DNA of 58,792 bases from an uncultured Clostridium sp. GTDB taxonomy: Bacteria > Bacillota_I > Bacilli_A > RF39 > UBA660. The stretch covers positions 1-58,792 of the forward strand of contig CAJKHY010000005.1 of assembly GCA_905199855.1 (NCBI GenBank), read 5' to 3'. Below are positions 35,120 to 42,697 of this stretch, in pieces. Position 1 is the first letter of the stretch, and each line of letters starts with the position of its first letter. A model generated the notes under the pieces. That model was not told the DNA's origin and made no database searches. It saw only the letters and a list, made by a program, of their open reading frames with translations. Both the position numbers and the translations under genes were made by a program.

Positions 35120-35422
35120 TTTTGCTCTCGCATTTTAGTGTTTTGGTTAATCATCATCAAAATTAAGTTTAAATATATAAAAATTATTCATATCATTTTC
35201 TCCTTCCATTGAATGAATTCACTATACTACAAACCTAATTATAAAGTCAAACTTTCAAAATTAAAAAACGTCCGGTTGATTTTTGAATTTTGGAATGTTT
35301 TTATGCCAGTTTTTAACAAACACCCGTGTAGTTTTTAAATTTTAGTAATTTTGATATTTTTTTAAAAAAAGATAATTCCTAAAATTTAATTTTAAATATA
35401 CTTACCGATAACAGCGTAGCAC
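35120..35422 (-). repeat. Dispersed intergenic element, copy C
   Basis: Same order as copy B on the minus strand: GCTACGCTGTTATCGGTAA, two arm-core-arm units with cores at 35321-35330 and 35269-35278, GAAAGTTTGACTTTATAA, a promoter (TTGACT 35245-35250, 18 bp, TATAGT 35221-35226), RBS GGAAGGAG, a short ORF and CACTAAAATG. It fills most of the 475-base gap between mutS and the small gene at 35.5 kb. The stretch 35080-35110 beyond it is locally GC-richer and can form a short hairpin. Confidence 0.75.
35147..35191 (-). CDS. Short ORF in element copy C
   Basis: MNNFYIFKLNFDDD, 14 residues, with GGAAGGAG before the ATG, downstream of the element promoter. It is equivalent in place to the 12-residue ORF of copy B. 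Probably a decayed or leader ORF. Confidence 0.3.
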   Translation of the reverse strand: MNNFYIFKLNFDDD

Positions 35423-35427
35423 AAGCA

Positions 35428-35450
35428 TGAAAAAAACCCTTTATAGGGCT
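35428..35450 (-). terminator. Terminator of the 50-residue gene
   Basis: CCCT-TTAT-AGGG hairpin with flanking A/T pairs and a T7 run on the minus strand. Confidence 0.65.
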
Positions 35451-35455
35451 TTAAT

Positions 35456-35608
35456 CTACATCATATTTTCTAAATCTTCAACCATTCTAATTTCCATGTT
35501 TTTACATTTAGAAATCAATTTTTTCATATTACCATTTTTAATTTGTTCATAAGTAAATGCCATCATAGCACCTACTATCAAAGTACAAAGGCAATTTTTA
35601 AACTTCAT
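35456..35608 (-). CDS. Small membrane protein
   Basis: 50 residues: a short basic start, one hydrophobic segment (CLCTLIVGAMMAFTYEQ, about 6-20) and a charged helix with Lys/Glu/Met. ATG 35608 has AAAGGAGTGG upstream; an earlier ATG at 35668 lacks one. It starts 44 bases after recD2 and has its own terminator, so it is probably the last gene of that transcript. Similar small proteins of unknown role are common in Bacillota. Confidence 0.65.
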   Translation of the reverse strand: MKFKNCLCTLIVGAMMAFTYEQIKNGNMKKLISKCKNMEIRMVEDLENMM

Positions 35609-35651
35609 ATAATACCACTCCTTTAGAAAAATATGATTAGTACTAGTACCA

Positions 35652-37853
35652 TTAATTATTTTGAACAATATTATTGTTTTTATTCATATTAATTAATCTT
35701 TCTTTCAAAGTGGTTTTTCTTTTTACAGTATAATTGTTATTAACAGCATATATAAAACTATACTCATCCCCTAATATTATTAAATTCTTTTTAGCTCTTG
35801 TAACCGCAGTATAAATTAATTTGTTATAAAGCATATATTTATAAGAATTAGAAATCGGTATAATTACCGTGTCAAACTCGCTACCTTGAGCTTTATGTAT
35901 ACTAATGGCATACCCATGCGTTATTTCGACAAACTTGCTTGGAGTATAAATTACTACGTTACCATCAAAATCAACATGTATTTCATTTCTTTTAGAATTA
36001 CTTTGTCTACTAGACAAAATGTTTACTATATAACCAATATCTCCATTAAATACTGAATTATCTATATCATTAACTAATTGTAATACTTTATCCCCAACTC
36101 GATATGTTATTTCACCTACTTCTAATTCTTTGGTTCTACTAGTTCTTGGATTAAATTTATTCTGCAATACTTTATTTAAATTAATGATTCCATTTTCTCC
36201 TTTATACATTGGAGCCAATATTTGAATATCTAATTCGCTATATCCTTTATTTATAGCTTTATCTAAAATATTTTCAAGGGTATTCTTTAAATCTATATTA
36301 CTTGATTTTATAAAGGTATAATCATCTTTCTTTTCTAAAAAATTAGACAATTCTTGATTTTTAATTTCACTAGCAAGTTCTACAATATAAGAATTCTCGT
36401 TTTGTCTATATAAAGCAATTAATGATACAACATTAGGCACTTCACTATCAATTAAATCTTTTAGTACTTGCCCTTCTTTAACACTAGGTAATTGATAATA
36501 ATCACCTACTAAAACTAATTTTACATCATCTTTTAAACCACGAAGTAAAGATGCCATTAAAGTATTATCTATCATACTAACTTCATCGACAATAATATAC
36601 CTACAGTTTGAAGGCATATATTCATTAACTGAAAATGTATCATTTTCTTTATCCCATTTTAAAAATCTGTGTATTGTCATTGCCGGTAGTAAAGTACTTT
36701 CAGAAAGCCTTTTTGAAGCTCTTCCAGTCGGTGCAAGTAAAGCAATATACTCTTCATTAACTTTTTTTAAATTAAGTAAAATCGACACAATAGCTTTAAC
36801 AATCGTGGTCTTACCAGTTCCAGGTCCACCTGTTATAATAGTTAAATTGTTATTAATTGCAGTTTCAATAGCTTTTTTTTGAACTTTATCATATTTAATA
36901 TTGTTATCTTTTTGTAGTTTTTCTAAATACTTAGAAATATCCGTTTTATCACTTTTTAGCTCATTTAAATGAGTTAATTTACTTGCAATATATTCTTCAT
37001 CTTCGTAATAATCTCTCAAATAGTATCTGTCTTTTTCTATTATTAGTTTTCCTTGTTTATTTAATTTAATCAAAATGTATTCCAAATATTCACTTTCAAT
37101 TCCTACATATTTTTCAACATTATTTTTTATTTCTTCATAAGTAACATAAATATCACCATTTTCAAATAATATTTTTTTTATAACAAAAATAACCAAAGCT
37201 TTAAGACGTCTCTCATCGTCTTCTAAAATTCCTTTTTTTAAGGCGACAGAATCAACCGTAGAAAAATTAATATCTAATGAATCAATTAATTCATAAATAT
37301 TGTAATCAATTATTTTTTCAGTGTCACTTTTGTATCTATTATAAATAGATAAACTTTCTTTAAAACTAAAACCTAATTCATTTAATTGCATAATTATTTG
37401 ACTACTACCTTGATATTCTATCAGTATGTTATATATTTTTTCTTGTTTTTTTAAACTTAATCTTGGTATTTTATTTAATACATTAGGATTTTCTAAAATT
37501 TTATCAATACAATTATTACCTAAAGTCTCATATATTTTTAAAGCAAGAGATTCTCCTATTGGAAAAAGATCACTACTTAAAAATGTTACTATTTCTTCCT
37601 TTTTCTCTGGTTTTAAAACTTCATAACTAGTAACACTAAATTGTTCACCATATCTAGCATGAATAGTCATATCACCATTCATAATATAGTTAGTATTCTC
37701 AATTAATTCATGAAATATGCCTACAAAATTAATACTCTTCTTTATATCACCTAAATCTTTGCTACACTCATTTACTTTGAGTAAACCTACATAGTATCCA
37801 TTTTGTTTATTATTAAAAATTGTCTTAACAAATTTACCTTTTATATAGGACAT
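35652..37853 (-). CDS. recD2: RecD2-family 5'-3' DNA helicase
   Basis: About 733 residues. The N-terminal region (OB/HhH-like, about 1-290) is typical of RecD2 (YrrC) without RecBC. Helicase motifs: Walker A TGGPGTGKTTIVKA, motif II IIVDEVSMID, YQLPSVKEGQ, and the SH3-like end with HGYAISIHKAQGSEFDTV and YTAVTRAKK. It acts on forks and in repair. ATG 37853 has AGGTGATT upstream. Transcribed from its own promoter. Confidence 0.95.
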   Translation of the reverse strand: MSYIKGKFVKTIFNNKQNGYYVGLLKVNECSKDLGDIKKSINFVGIFHELIENTNYIMNGDMTIHARYGEQFSVTSYEVLKPEKKEEIVTFLSSDLFPIGESLALKIYETLGNNCIDKILENPNVLNKIPRLSLKKQEKIYNILIEYQGSSQIIMQLNELGFSFKESLSIYNRYKSDTEKIIDYNIYELIDSLDINFSTVDSVALKKGILEDDERRLKALVIFVIKKILFENGDIYVTYEEIKNNVEKYVGIESEYLEYILIKLNKQGKLIIEKDRYYLRDYYEDEEYIASKLTHLNELKSDKTDISKYLEKLQKDNNIKYDKVQKKAIETAINNNLTIITGGPGTGKTTIVKAIVSILLNLKKVNEEYIALLAPTGRASKRLSESTLLPAMTIHRFLKWDKENDTFSVNEYMPSNCRYIIVDEVSMIDNTLMASLLRGLKDDVKLVLVGDYYQLPSVKEGQVLKDLIDSEVPNVVSLIALYRQNENSYIVELASEIKNQELSNFLEKKDDYTFIKSSNIDLKNTLENILDKAINKGYSELDIQILAPMYKGENGIINLNKVLQNKFNPRTSRTKELEVGEITYRVGDKVLQLVNDIDNSVFNGDIGYIVNILSSRQSNSKRNEIHVDFDGNVVIYTPSKFVEITHGYAISIHKAQGSEFDTVIIPISNSYKYMLYNKLIYTAVTRAKKNLIILGDEYSFIYAVNNNYTVKRKTTLKERLINMNKNNNIVQNN

Positions 37854-37870
37854 AATAATCACCTAATAAT

Positions 37871-37899
37871 ATTATACTTCACATTTTTTAAAAAGGCAA
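37871..37899 (-). promoter_or_regulatory. recD2 promoter
   Basis: TTGCCT (37894-37899), 17 bp, TATAAT (37871-37876). Confidence 0.82.
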
Positions 37900-37912
37900 A
37901 CAAATATATGAA

Positions 37913-37951
37913 AAAAAGTACTAATTTTTATTTTTAATTAGTACTTTTTCG
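37913..37951 (-). terminator. Terminator of ABC importer operon
   Basis: Long arms AAAAAGTACTAATT and AATTAGTACTTTTT around a short A/T loop; the permease stop codon lies inside the first arm. Confidence 0.8.
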
Positions 37952-38715
37952 ACATAACTCACTATTAAATACATCAAATAAGAAATAATAGCCAAAATAA
38001 TTACTCCTGTAATTACCAAATTTAAATTAAATACTTGTGAACCATACATGATTAAATAACCAATGCCTTCTTTAGAAACTAAGAATTCACCCATAATGAT
38101 ACCTATTAAAGACATACTAACATTTATTTTTAAAGAACTAATGATTACTTTATAATTGCTAGGTAATATTACCATTTTAAGTATTTGACTCTTACTTGCT
38201 TTAAATGATTTTAACAATTTAATTTTGTTTATATCAGTAGATTCAAAACCACTGTAAACAGTCATTATTGTAACTATAACTGATATTAACAGAGCCATAA
38301 TTATTATTGATTTCATATTAGCACCACAAAAAATTATAATAATTGGACCGAGAGCTACTTTAGGTAAACTATTTAATATTGTTAAATATGGATCTATTAC
38401 TTTAGACATAAATCTATTCCACCATAAAATAATAGCAATTAAAGTTCCAAGAATACTTCCAATTATAAAACTTAAAAACGTTTCATAAATAGTAATCCCA
38501 ATATGATTATACAAACTACCTTGATTATGTAATGAAATTATTGTTTTTAAAATACGGCTAGGACTTGATGCAACAAACGCATTGATGTAACCTTTATATG
38601 CTGAATACTCCCAAAGAGATATTAAAGAAATTAATATTAATAGCTGGGATACTGCTACAAGTATTTTCTCTTTTCTAATTTTTTTCAAATATTTTTTTCT
38701 CTCTATACTACACAT
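37921..38715 (-). CDS. SsuC/TauC-type ABC importer permease
   Basis: 264 residues, about six membrane segments. The BPD-transport EAA-like loop is at KLLKSFKASKSQILKMVILPS. The opening LWEYSAYKGYINAFVASSPSRIL is characteristic of nitrate/sulfonate/taurine/thiamine-precursor permeases. ATG 38715 overlaps the ATPase stop (ATGTGTAG), so the two are translationally coupled. Last gene of a three-gene importer. Confidence 0.88.
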   Translation of the reverse strand: MCSIERKKYLKKIRKEKILVAVSQLLILISLISLWEYSAYKGYINAFVASSPSRILKTIISLHNQGSLYNHIGITIYETFLSFIIGSILGTLIAIILWWNRFMSKVIDPYLTILNSLPKVALGPIIIIFCGANMKSIIIMALLISVIVTIMTVYSGFESTDINKIKLLKSFKASKSQILKMVILPSNYKVIISSLKINVSMSLIGIIMGEFLVSKEGIGYLIMYGSQVFNLNLVITGVIILAIISYLMYLIVSYVEKVLIKNKN

Positions 38716-39460
38716 GAAAATCAAGTTCCTTCCATATATCTTCATAGTATTTTGAGAATTCTACACATTTTCTATTTTCAATAGGATTTTTACGATTAGT
38801 TAGTTTAATTTCAAATATCTTTTTTACCGTTGCAGGTCTATTTGTCAAAACAACTACTCTATCTGCAATAGAAATAGCCTCAGCTAAATCGTGTGTTACC
38901 ATAATCGCAGTTTTGTGCTCTTTTTTTATTATTTGATAAACATCATCAGATACCGCTAATCTCGTTTGGTAATCTAAAGCCGAAAACGGCTCATCTAAAA
39001 GCAAAATATCTGGCTTTATCGCTAGTGTCCTAATTAGGGCAACTCTTTGTCTCATGCCACCTGATAAACTACTAGGATAATTATACATAAAATCTCTTAA
39101 TCCATACATTTCTAACAGTTTTTTTACATAACTAATATTTTCAAAAGTAAGCTTTTTACTTACTTTTAAACCAATTAAACAATTATCTAAAATAGTTAAC
39201 CATGGAAATAAAGAATCATTTTGAAGCATATAACCCAATTTATTCTTTTTAGTATCTGGAAATATAAAACTACCCCCAGTCTTATCCTCAATTCCACATA
39301 AAATTGATAATAAGGAAGATTTTCCACATCCTGAAGGTCCTACAATAGCAATAAATTCTTCATCCTTAATATTCAAAGATAATTTGTCAATAGCTATAAC
39401 TTCACCTTGTAAATTTTGATATTTTTTAGTTAAATCTTTAATAATTAATACATCATTCAT
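38708..39460 (-). CDS. SsuB/TauB-type ABC importer ATPase
   Basis: 250 residues. Walker A GPSGCGKSSLL, Q-loop MLQNDSLFPW (the LFPW form is typical of SsuB/TauB/NrtC proteins), signature LSGGMRQRVALIRT, Walker B LLLDEPFSALD, H-loop TVTHDLAEA-type (MVTHDLAEA). It sits two bases after the binding-protein gene. Confidence 0.92.
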   Translation of the reverse strand: MNDVLIIKDLTKKYQNLQGEVIAIDKLSLNIKDEEFIAIVGPSGCGKSSLLSILCGIEDKTGGSFIFPDTKKNKLGYMLQNDSLFPWLTILDNCLIGLKVSKKLTFENISYVKKLLEMYGLRDFMYNYPSSLSGGMRQRVALIRTLAIKPDILLLDEPFSALDYQTRLAVSDDVYQIIKKEHKTAIMVTHDLAEAISIADRVVVLTNRPATVKKIFEIKLTNRKNPIENRKCVEFSKYYEDIWKELDFHV

Positions 39461-39461
39461 T

Positions 39462-40451
39462 TTATTTAAAGAACTTAGTATATATCAAATCTTTATAAGG
39501 TGCTTTTTCTTTAAGTTCCCCTGCCTCCATAACAATATCTTGAATATGATCCCATTCTCGCTCACTTATATTTATATTTTCCTTCCAAGCATCTCCATCT
39601 TTATATCTTTTTACTATTGATACTAAATCATTATAGGAAGTATCAGGAAAATAACTAGTAATAGATGTTGCAATCACTTCTGGACTATTCTTATGAACAA
39701 ACTCTAAACCTTTATTAATTGCCTTAGTAAAAGATTTAATAACATCATTATTTTTGTCAATATAACTTTTTCTAGCATTATATGCAGTATAAGGTACTTC
39801 ACCACCTAATTCACCAACATAAGCTACTACATATCCAACTCCCTCCTTCTCTATACTTAAAGCATTTGGTTCAAATAAAGTAACAAAGTCTCCAGTTCCA
39901 CCCACAAATGCTCCTTGCATTGCCGAAAAAGCAATTGATGTATCAATAGTTAAGTCTTTTTTAGGGTCAATTCCATTTTGTTTAAGTGCCCATTCAAATG
40001 TCATTTCAGGCATTCCTCCAGCTCTACCCCCGATTACATATTTTCCTTTTAAATCCTCTAAAGTAAAATTCTCCATTTTTTCTCTTGATACTAAAAATGA
40101 ACCATCTCTTTTTGTAAGACCTGCAAATGTCATAACATAATCTTTTTCATTTTCTTGATATACATAAATCGTTGCTTCAGTGCCCGAAAATCCAATATCC
40201 ACATCACCAGATAAAACTGCAGCCATAACCTTATCAGCCCCAGGTGTTAAAATTAAATCTATATCAAGTCCTTCTTCTTTAAAATAGCCTTCGCTCATTG
40301 CTACATAAGAAGGTGCATAAAAAACAGTATGAGTTACTTCTGCTACTTTAACTTTCTTCAATCCATCATTATTATCACTATTTTTAATCGCGTAACAAGA
40401 AATCAAAATAATTATAATAGTCGTAATTATTCCAAAAATAATTTTTTTCAC
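39462..40451 (-). CDS. Substrate-binding lipoprotein (SsuA/THI5-like)
   Basis: 329 residues. A lipoprotein signal with lipobox LISC (Cys about residue 19), then an NMT1/THI5/SsuA-type periplasmic-binding fold: VFYAPSYVAMSEGYFKEEGL, GDVDIGFSGTEA, GGRAGGMPEMTFE. Substrate is not determined by the sequence; pyrimidine thiamine precursor, aliphatic sulfonate or a similar small anion are the family options. There is no TPP riboswitch upstream. It begins at GTG 40451 with GGAGGG. First gene of the importer operon. Confidence 0.88.
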   Translation of the reverse strand: MKKIIFGIITTIIIILISCYAIKNSDNNDGLKKVKVAEVTHTVFYAPSYVAMSEGYFKEEGLDIDLILTPGADKVMAAVLSGDVDIGFSGTEATIYVYQENEKDYVMTFAGLTKRDGSFLVSREKMENFTLEDLKGKYVIGGRAGGMPEMTFEWALKQNGIDPKKDLTIDTSIAFSAMQGAFVGGTGDFVTLFEPNALSIEKEGVGYVVAYVGELGGEVPYTAYNARKSYIDKNNDVIKSFTKAINKGLEFVHKNSPEVIATSITSYFPDTSYNDLVSIVKRYKDGDAWKENINISEREWDHIQDIVMEAGELKEKAPYKDLIYTKFFK

Positions 40452-40474
40452 ACTAATCCCTCCAATTCTTCTTT

Positions 40475-40480
40475 ATTATA
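40475..40480 (-). promoter_or_regulatory. Importer promoter -10 box
   Basis: TATAAT (about 40475-40480) with TTAACT 16 bp upstream lying in the stem of the preceding terminator. Confidence 0.5.
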
Positions 40481-40491
40481 TTCATAAATAA

Positions 40492-40526
40492 AAAAAAGTT
40501 AAAGGCAAAATCCTAACTTTTTTCTC
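40492..40526 (-). terminator. Terminator after FTR-like gene
   Basis: Arms AAAGTTA...TAACTTT with a GG/CC inner pair, then a T8 run on the minus strand. Confidence 0.75.
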
Positions 40527-40707
40527 TATCTTCAAGTTTTACAAATAAACGGCATTTACATATACCATCTTTAATAAATTCATCACAAGGACAAAGCGTT
40601 GTATCATCAACGTTTAACCTGCAAGGACAATGTCCATCTTTTTTTAAAATACCTGTAATGATTCTATCAACATATTCCCTATCTTTATTTAATCTAAAAT
40701 TTTTCAA
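40513..40707 (-). CDS. Ferredoxin:thioredoxin reductase catalytic-chain-like protein
   Basis: 64 residues with CPC at 27-29, CPC at 39-41 and CKC at 50-52. Ferredoxin:thioredoxin reductase beta chains have CPC-X16-CPC-X8-CHC, where four Cys hold a [4Fe-4S] cluster and two form the redox disulfide. Here the first spacing is shortened to nine and His is replaced by Lys. The gene starts 9 bases after trxA ends, so it is co-transcribed with thioredoxin, which supports a role in reducing it from ferredoxin (inference). No alpha (variable) chain is seen. RBS GAGGTG. Confidence 0.8.
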   Translation of the reverse strand: MKNFRLNKDREYVDRIITGILKKDGHCPCRLNVDDTTLCPCDEFIKDGICKCRLFVKLEDREKS

Positions 40708-40716
40708 AATTACACC

Positions 40717-41028
40717 TCATAAATAATTATTCATTTTATTAACAATTGCTTCTTTACTTACAAGACCTTCTATTTTATCAACAACTTCACCATCTTTAAA
40801 AATTATCATCGTGGGTACAGCCATTATTTTGTAATTTCTAGCAAGTTCATGATTATTGTCAACATCTACTTTAACAATTTCAAAATCACTATTTTCTATA
40901 CTAATTTCCTCTAAGATAGGACCAAGCATTTGACAAGGGCCACACCAAGTAGCATAAAAATCAACAAGTACTAAAGTCTTAGAATTAAGTACAACTTCTT
41001 TAAAATTATTCTCAATATGTTTTATCAT
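40717..41028 (-). CDS. trxA: Thioredoxin
   Basis: 103 residues, complete thioredoxin fold with active site WCGPC in FYATWCGPCQML, cis-Pro AVPTMIIF and GLVSKEAI near the end. Reduces cytoplasmic disulfides. RBS GGAGGATAAT. It lies between smpB and the FTR-like gene in one transcript. No NADPH-thioredoxin reductase gene lies in the window. Confidence 0.96.
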   Translation of the reverse strand: MIKHIENNFKEVVLNSKTLVLVDFYATWCGPCQMLGPILEEISIENSDFEIVKVDVDNNHELARNYKIMAVPTMIIFKDGEVVDKIEGLVSKEAIVNKMNNYL

Positions 41029-41038
41029 TATTATCCTC

Positions 41039-41470
41039 CTATTTTAAATTTCTATTTACTTCTCGCATAATATCACGTTCTTTTAAACTTTGTTTCTTAT
41101 CGTAATTCTTTTTGCCCTTACATACTCCAAGTAATACCTTTAATTTTTCACCCTTAAAATACATCTTTAAAGGTATTAAAGTATATCCCTCTATATCAAG
41201 TTTATTCTTAATTTTTAAAATTTCTTTTTTATGCAATAATAACTTCCTTGTTCTTTGTTCTTCATGATTAAAACTACTTCCTTCTTTATATAAAGAAATA
41301 TGAGTGTTAAGTAAATAGGCTTCATCACCTCTTATAATAGCATAACTATCTTTAATATTAGCCTTTCCATTTCTAATAGATTTAATTTCCGTACCTGTTA
41401 AAACAATCCCAGCCTCATAAGTTTCATATGTAAAATAATCAAACTTCGCTTTGCGGTTAATTATTTCCAT
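41039..41470 (-). CDS. smpB: SsrA-binding protein SmpB
   Basis: 143 residues. NRKAKFDYFTYETYEAGIVLTGTEIKSIRNGKANIKD and the tail with GKKNYDKKQSLKERD are diagnostic. It works with tmRNA to rescue stalled ribosomes. The tmRNA gene (ssrA) is not visible here. It follows rnr and a CapA-like gene; rnr-smpB linkage with secG is conserved in Bacillota. Confidence 0.97.
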   Translation of the reverse strand: MEIINRKAKFDYFTYETYEAGIVLTGTEIKSIRNGKANIKDSYAIIRGDEAYLLNTHISLYKEGSSFNHEEQRTRKLLLHKKEILKIKNKLDIEGYTLIPLKMYFKGEKLKVLLGVCKGKKNYDKKQSLKERDIMREVNRNLK

Positions 41471-41482
41471 AAAACCACCATC

Positions 41483-42697
41483 CTATTCTATACTAGCAAC
41501 TGGTAATGTATCATCATACATTTTAATAACTTTAGTATATGTTTCATATAAACTTTTATAATTTTTGTTATATGTACTATTCATTTTACTAAAAGGTATA
41601 GCCTTATAAGTATTACCTTTAATATAAGTATAAACTAATTCATTATTAGTACTTTTTAATTCTTTAGATAATACTTCTTCTCCTTTTATTGTTTTAGTAA
41701 ATTCTACACTACCCATAAGTCCTATTCTTTTATTATAGTTTGAATCATTAGACTGTGAAGAAATAAAATTACCAAGCGAATAGTATACTAAAGTATTATC
41801 AATCCATTCAATTGGATTAATAATATGTGGATGTGTTCCTATTATTAAATCTACTCCTAAACTAGCCAAATATTTTGCTTGCTCCTTAGGATTTAATCCT
41901 TTAGCATACTTTGTCCAAGGCTCAGGAGAAGGATTAGTATAAGACGTTACATCTTTTCCCCAATGCATTGATACAATAACAAAATCTACCTTATCTCTAA
42001 CACTTTCTATATCAGTTTTAGCTTTATCATAAGAAAATACATTTACTAAATATTCCTTCCCTTTAGGTAAAACATTACCATTCAAACCTTTAGTATAAGC
42101 AACATAAGCAAACTTAACACCATTCTTTTCAAATATTTTAACATCACTTTCTTCGAGATTTAACTTAATTCCAGACATATAAACATTATCCTTTTTAGCC
42201 CAATAATTACATGAATTAATAACACCTTTTTCCTTTTTATCATAAGTATGATTAGTTGCTGTACTTACCATATTAAACCCTGCATCAATAAACGCATCTC
42301 CAACTTCATAAGGAGAGTTAAAACTAGGCCAACCAGATAAACCAAGTTCTACACCACCAAGAATTGTTTCTTGATTATAAAATGCTAAATCATAAGTACT
42401 AGATATTGGTTTCACAAACTCTAACATTGGTCTAAAATCATATGTCTTTGTAGTACTATTATAAGCTCCTTTATAAATAGGATCATGAATTAAAGCATCC
42501 CCTACCATAAATAAACTTACTTTTTTTACTTCTTCTTTAATAACTGGTTTTACATCATCGTTATTATTATCAGTCTTATCTTCTTTAATTGGTTCTTTTT
42601 GATTTAATATTTTATATATTAAAAATCCACAAAAAATTAAAATAACACTTATCAAAATATATAAAACTTTTCTTTTTATTCTTCTTCTTGTTTTCAT
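41483..42697 (-). CDS. CapA/PgsA-like metallophosphatase domain protein
   Basis: 404 residues. N-terminal membrane anchor (about 10-30), a Lys/Asp/Asn linker, then a capsule-synthesis CapA-type calcineurin-like fold: FMVGDALIHDPI, NQETILGG, TATNHTYDKKEKG, VSMHWGKD, IIGTHPHIINPIEW, YYSLGNFISSQ. It faces outward and is linked in this family to poly-gamma-glutamate or capsule synthesis; here no capB/C genes accompany it. It is coupled to rnr by TAATG and inserted between rnr and smpB. Confidence 0.87.
   Translation of the reverse strand: MKTRRRIKRKVLYILISVILIFCGFLIYKILNQKEPIKEDKTDNNNDDVKPVIKEEVKKVSLFMVGDALIHDPIYKGAYNSTTKTYDFRPMLEFVKPISSTYDLAFYNQETILGGVELGLSGWPSFNSPYEVGDAFIDAGFNMVSTATNHTYDKKEKGVINSCNYWAKKDNVYMSGIKLNLEESDVKIFEKNGVKFAYVAYTKGLNGNVLPKGKEYLVNVFSYDKAKTDIESVRDKVDFVIVSMHWGKDVTSYTNPSPEPWTKYAKGLNPKEQAKYLASLGVDLIIGTHPHIINPIEWIDNTLVYYSLGNFISSQSNDSNYNKRIGLMGSVEFTKTIKGEEVLSKELKSTNNELVYTYIKGNTYKAIPFSKMNSTYNKNYKSLYETYTKVIKMYDDTLPVASIE

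Noticed and set aside
39462..40500. TPP or other riboswitch before the THI5/SsuA-like importer
   Set aside because: Only about 60 bases separate it from the preceding gene and they are taken up by a terminator and promoter.
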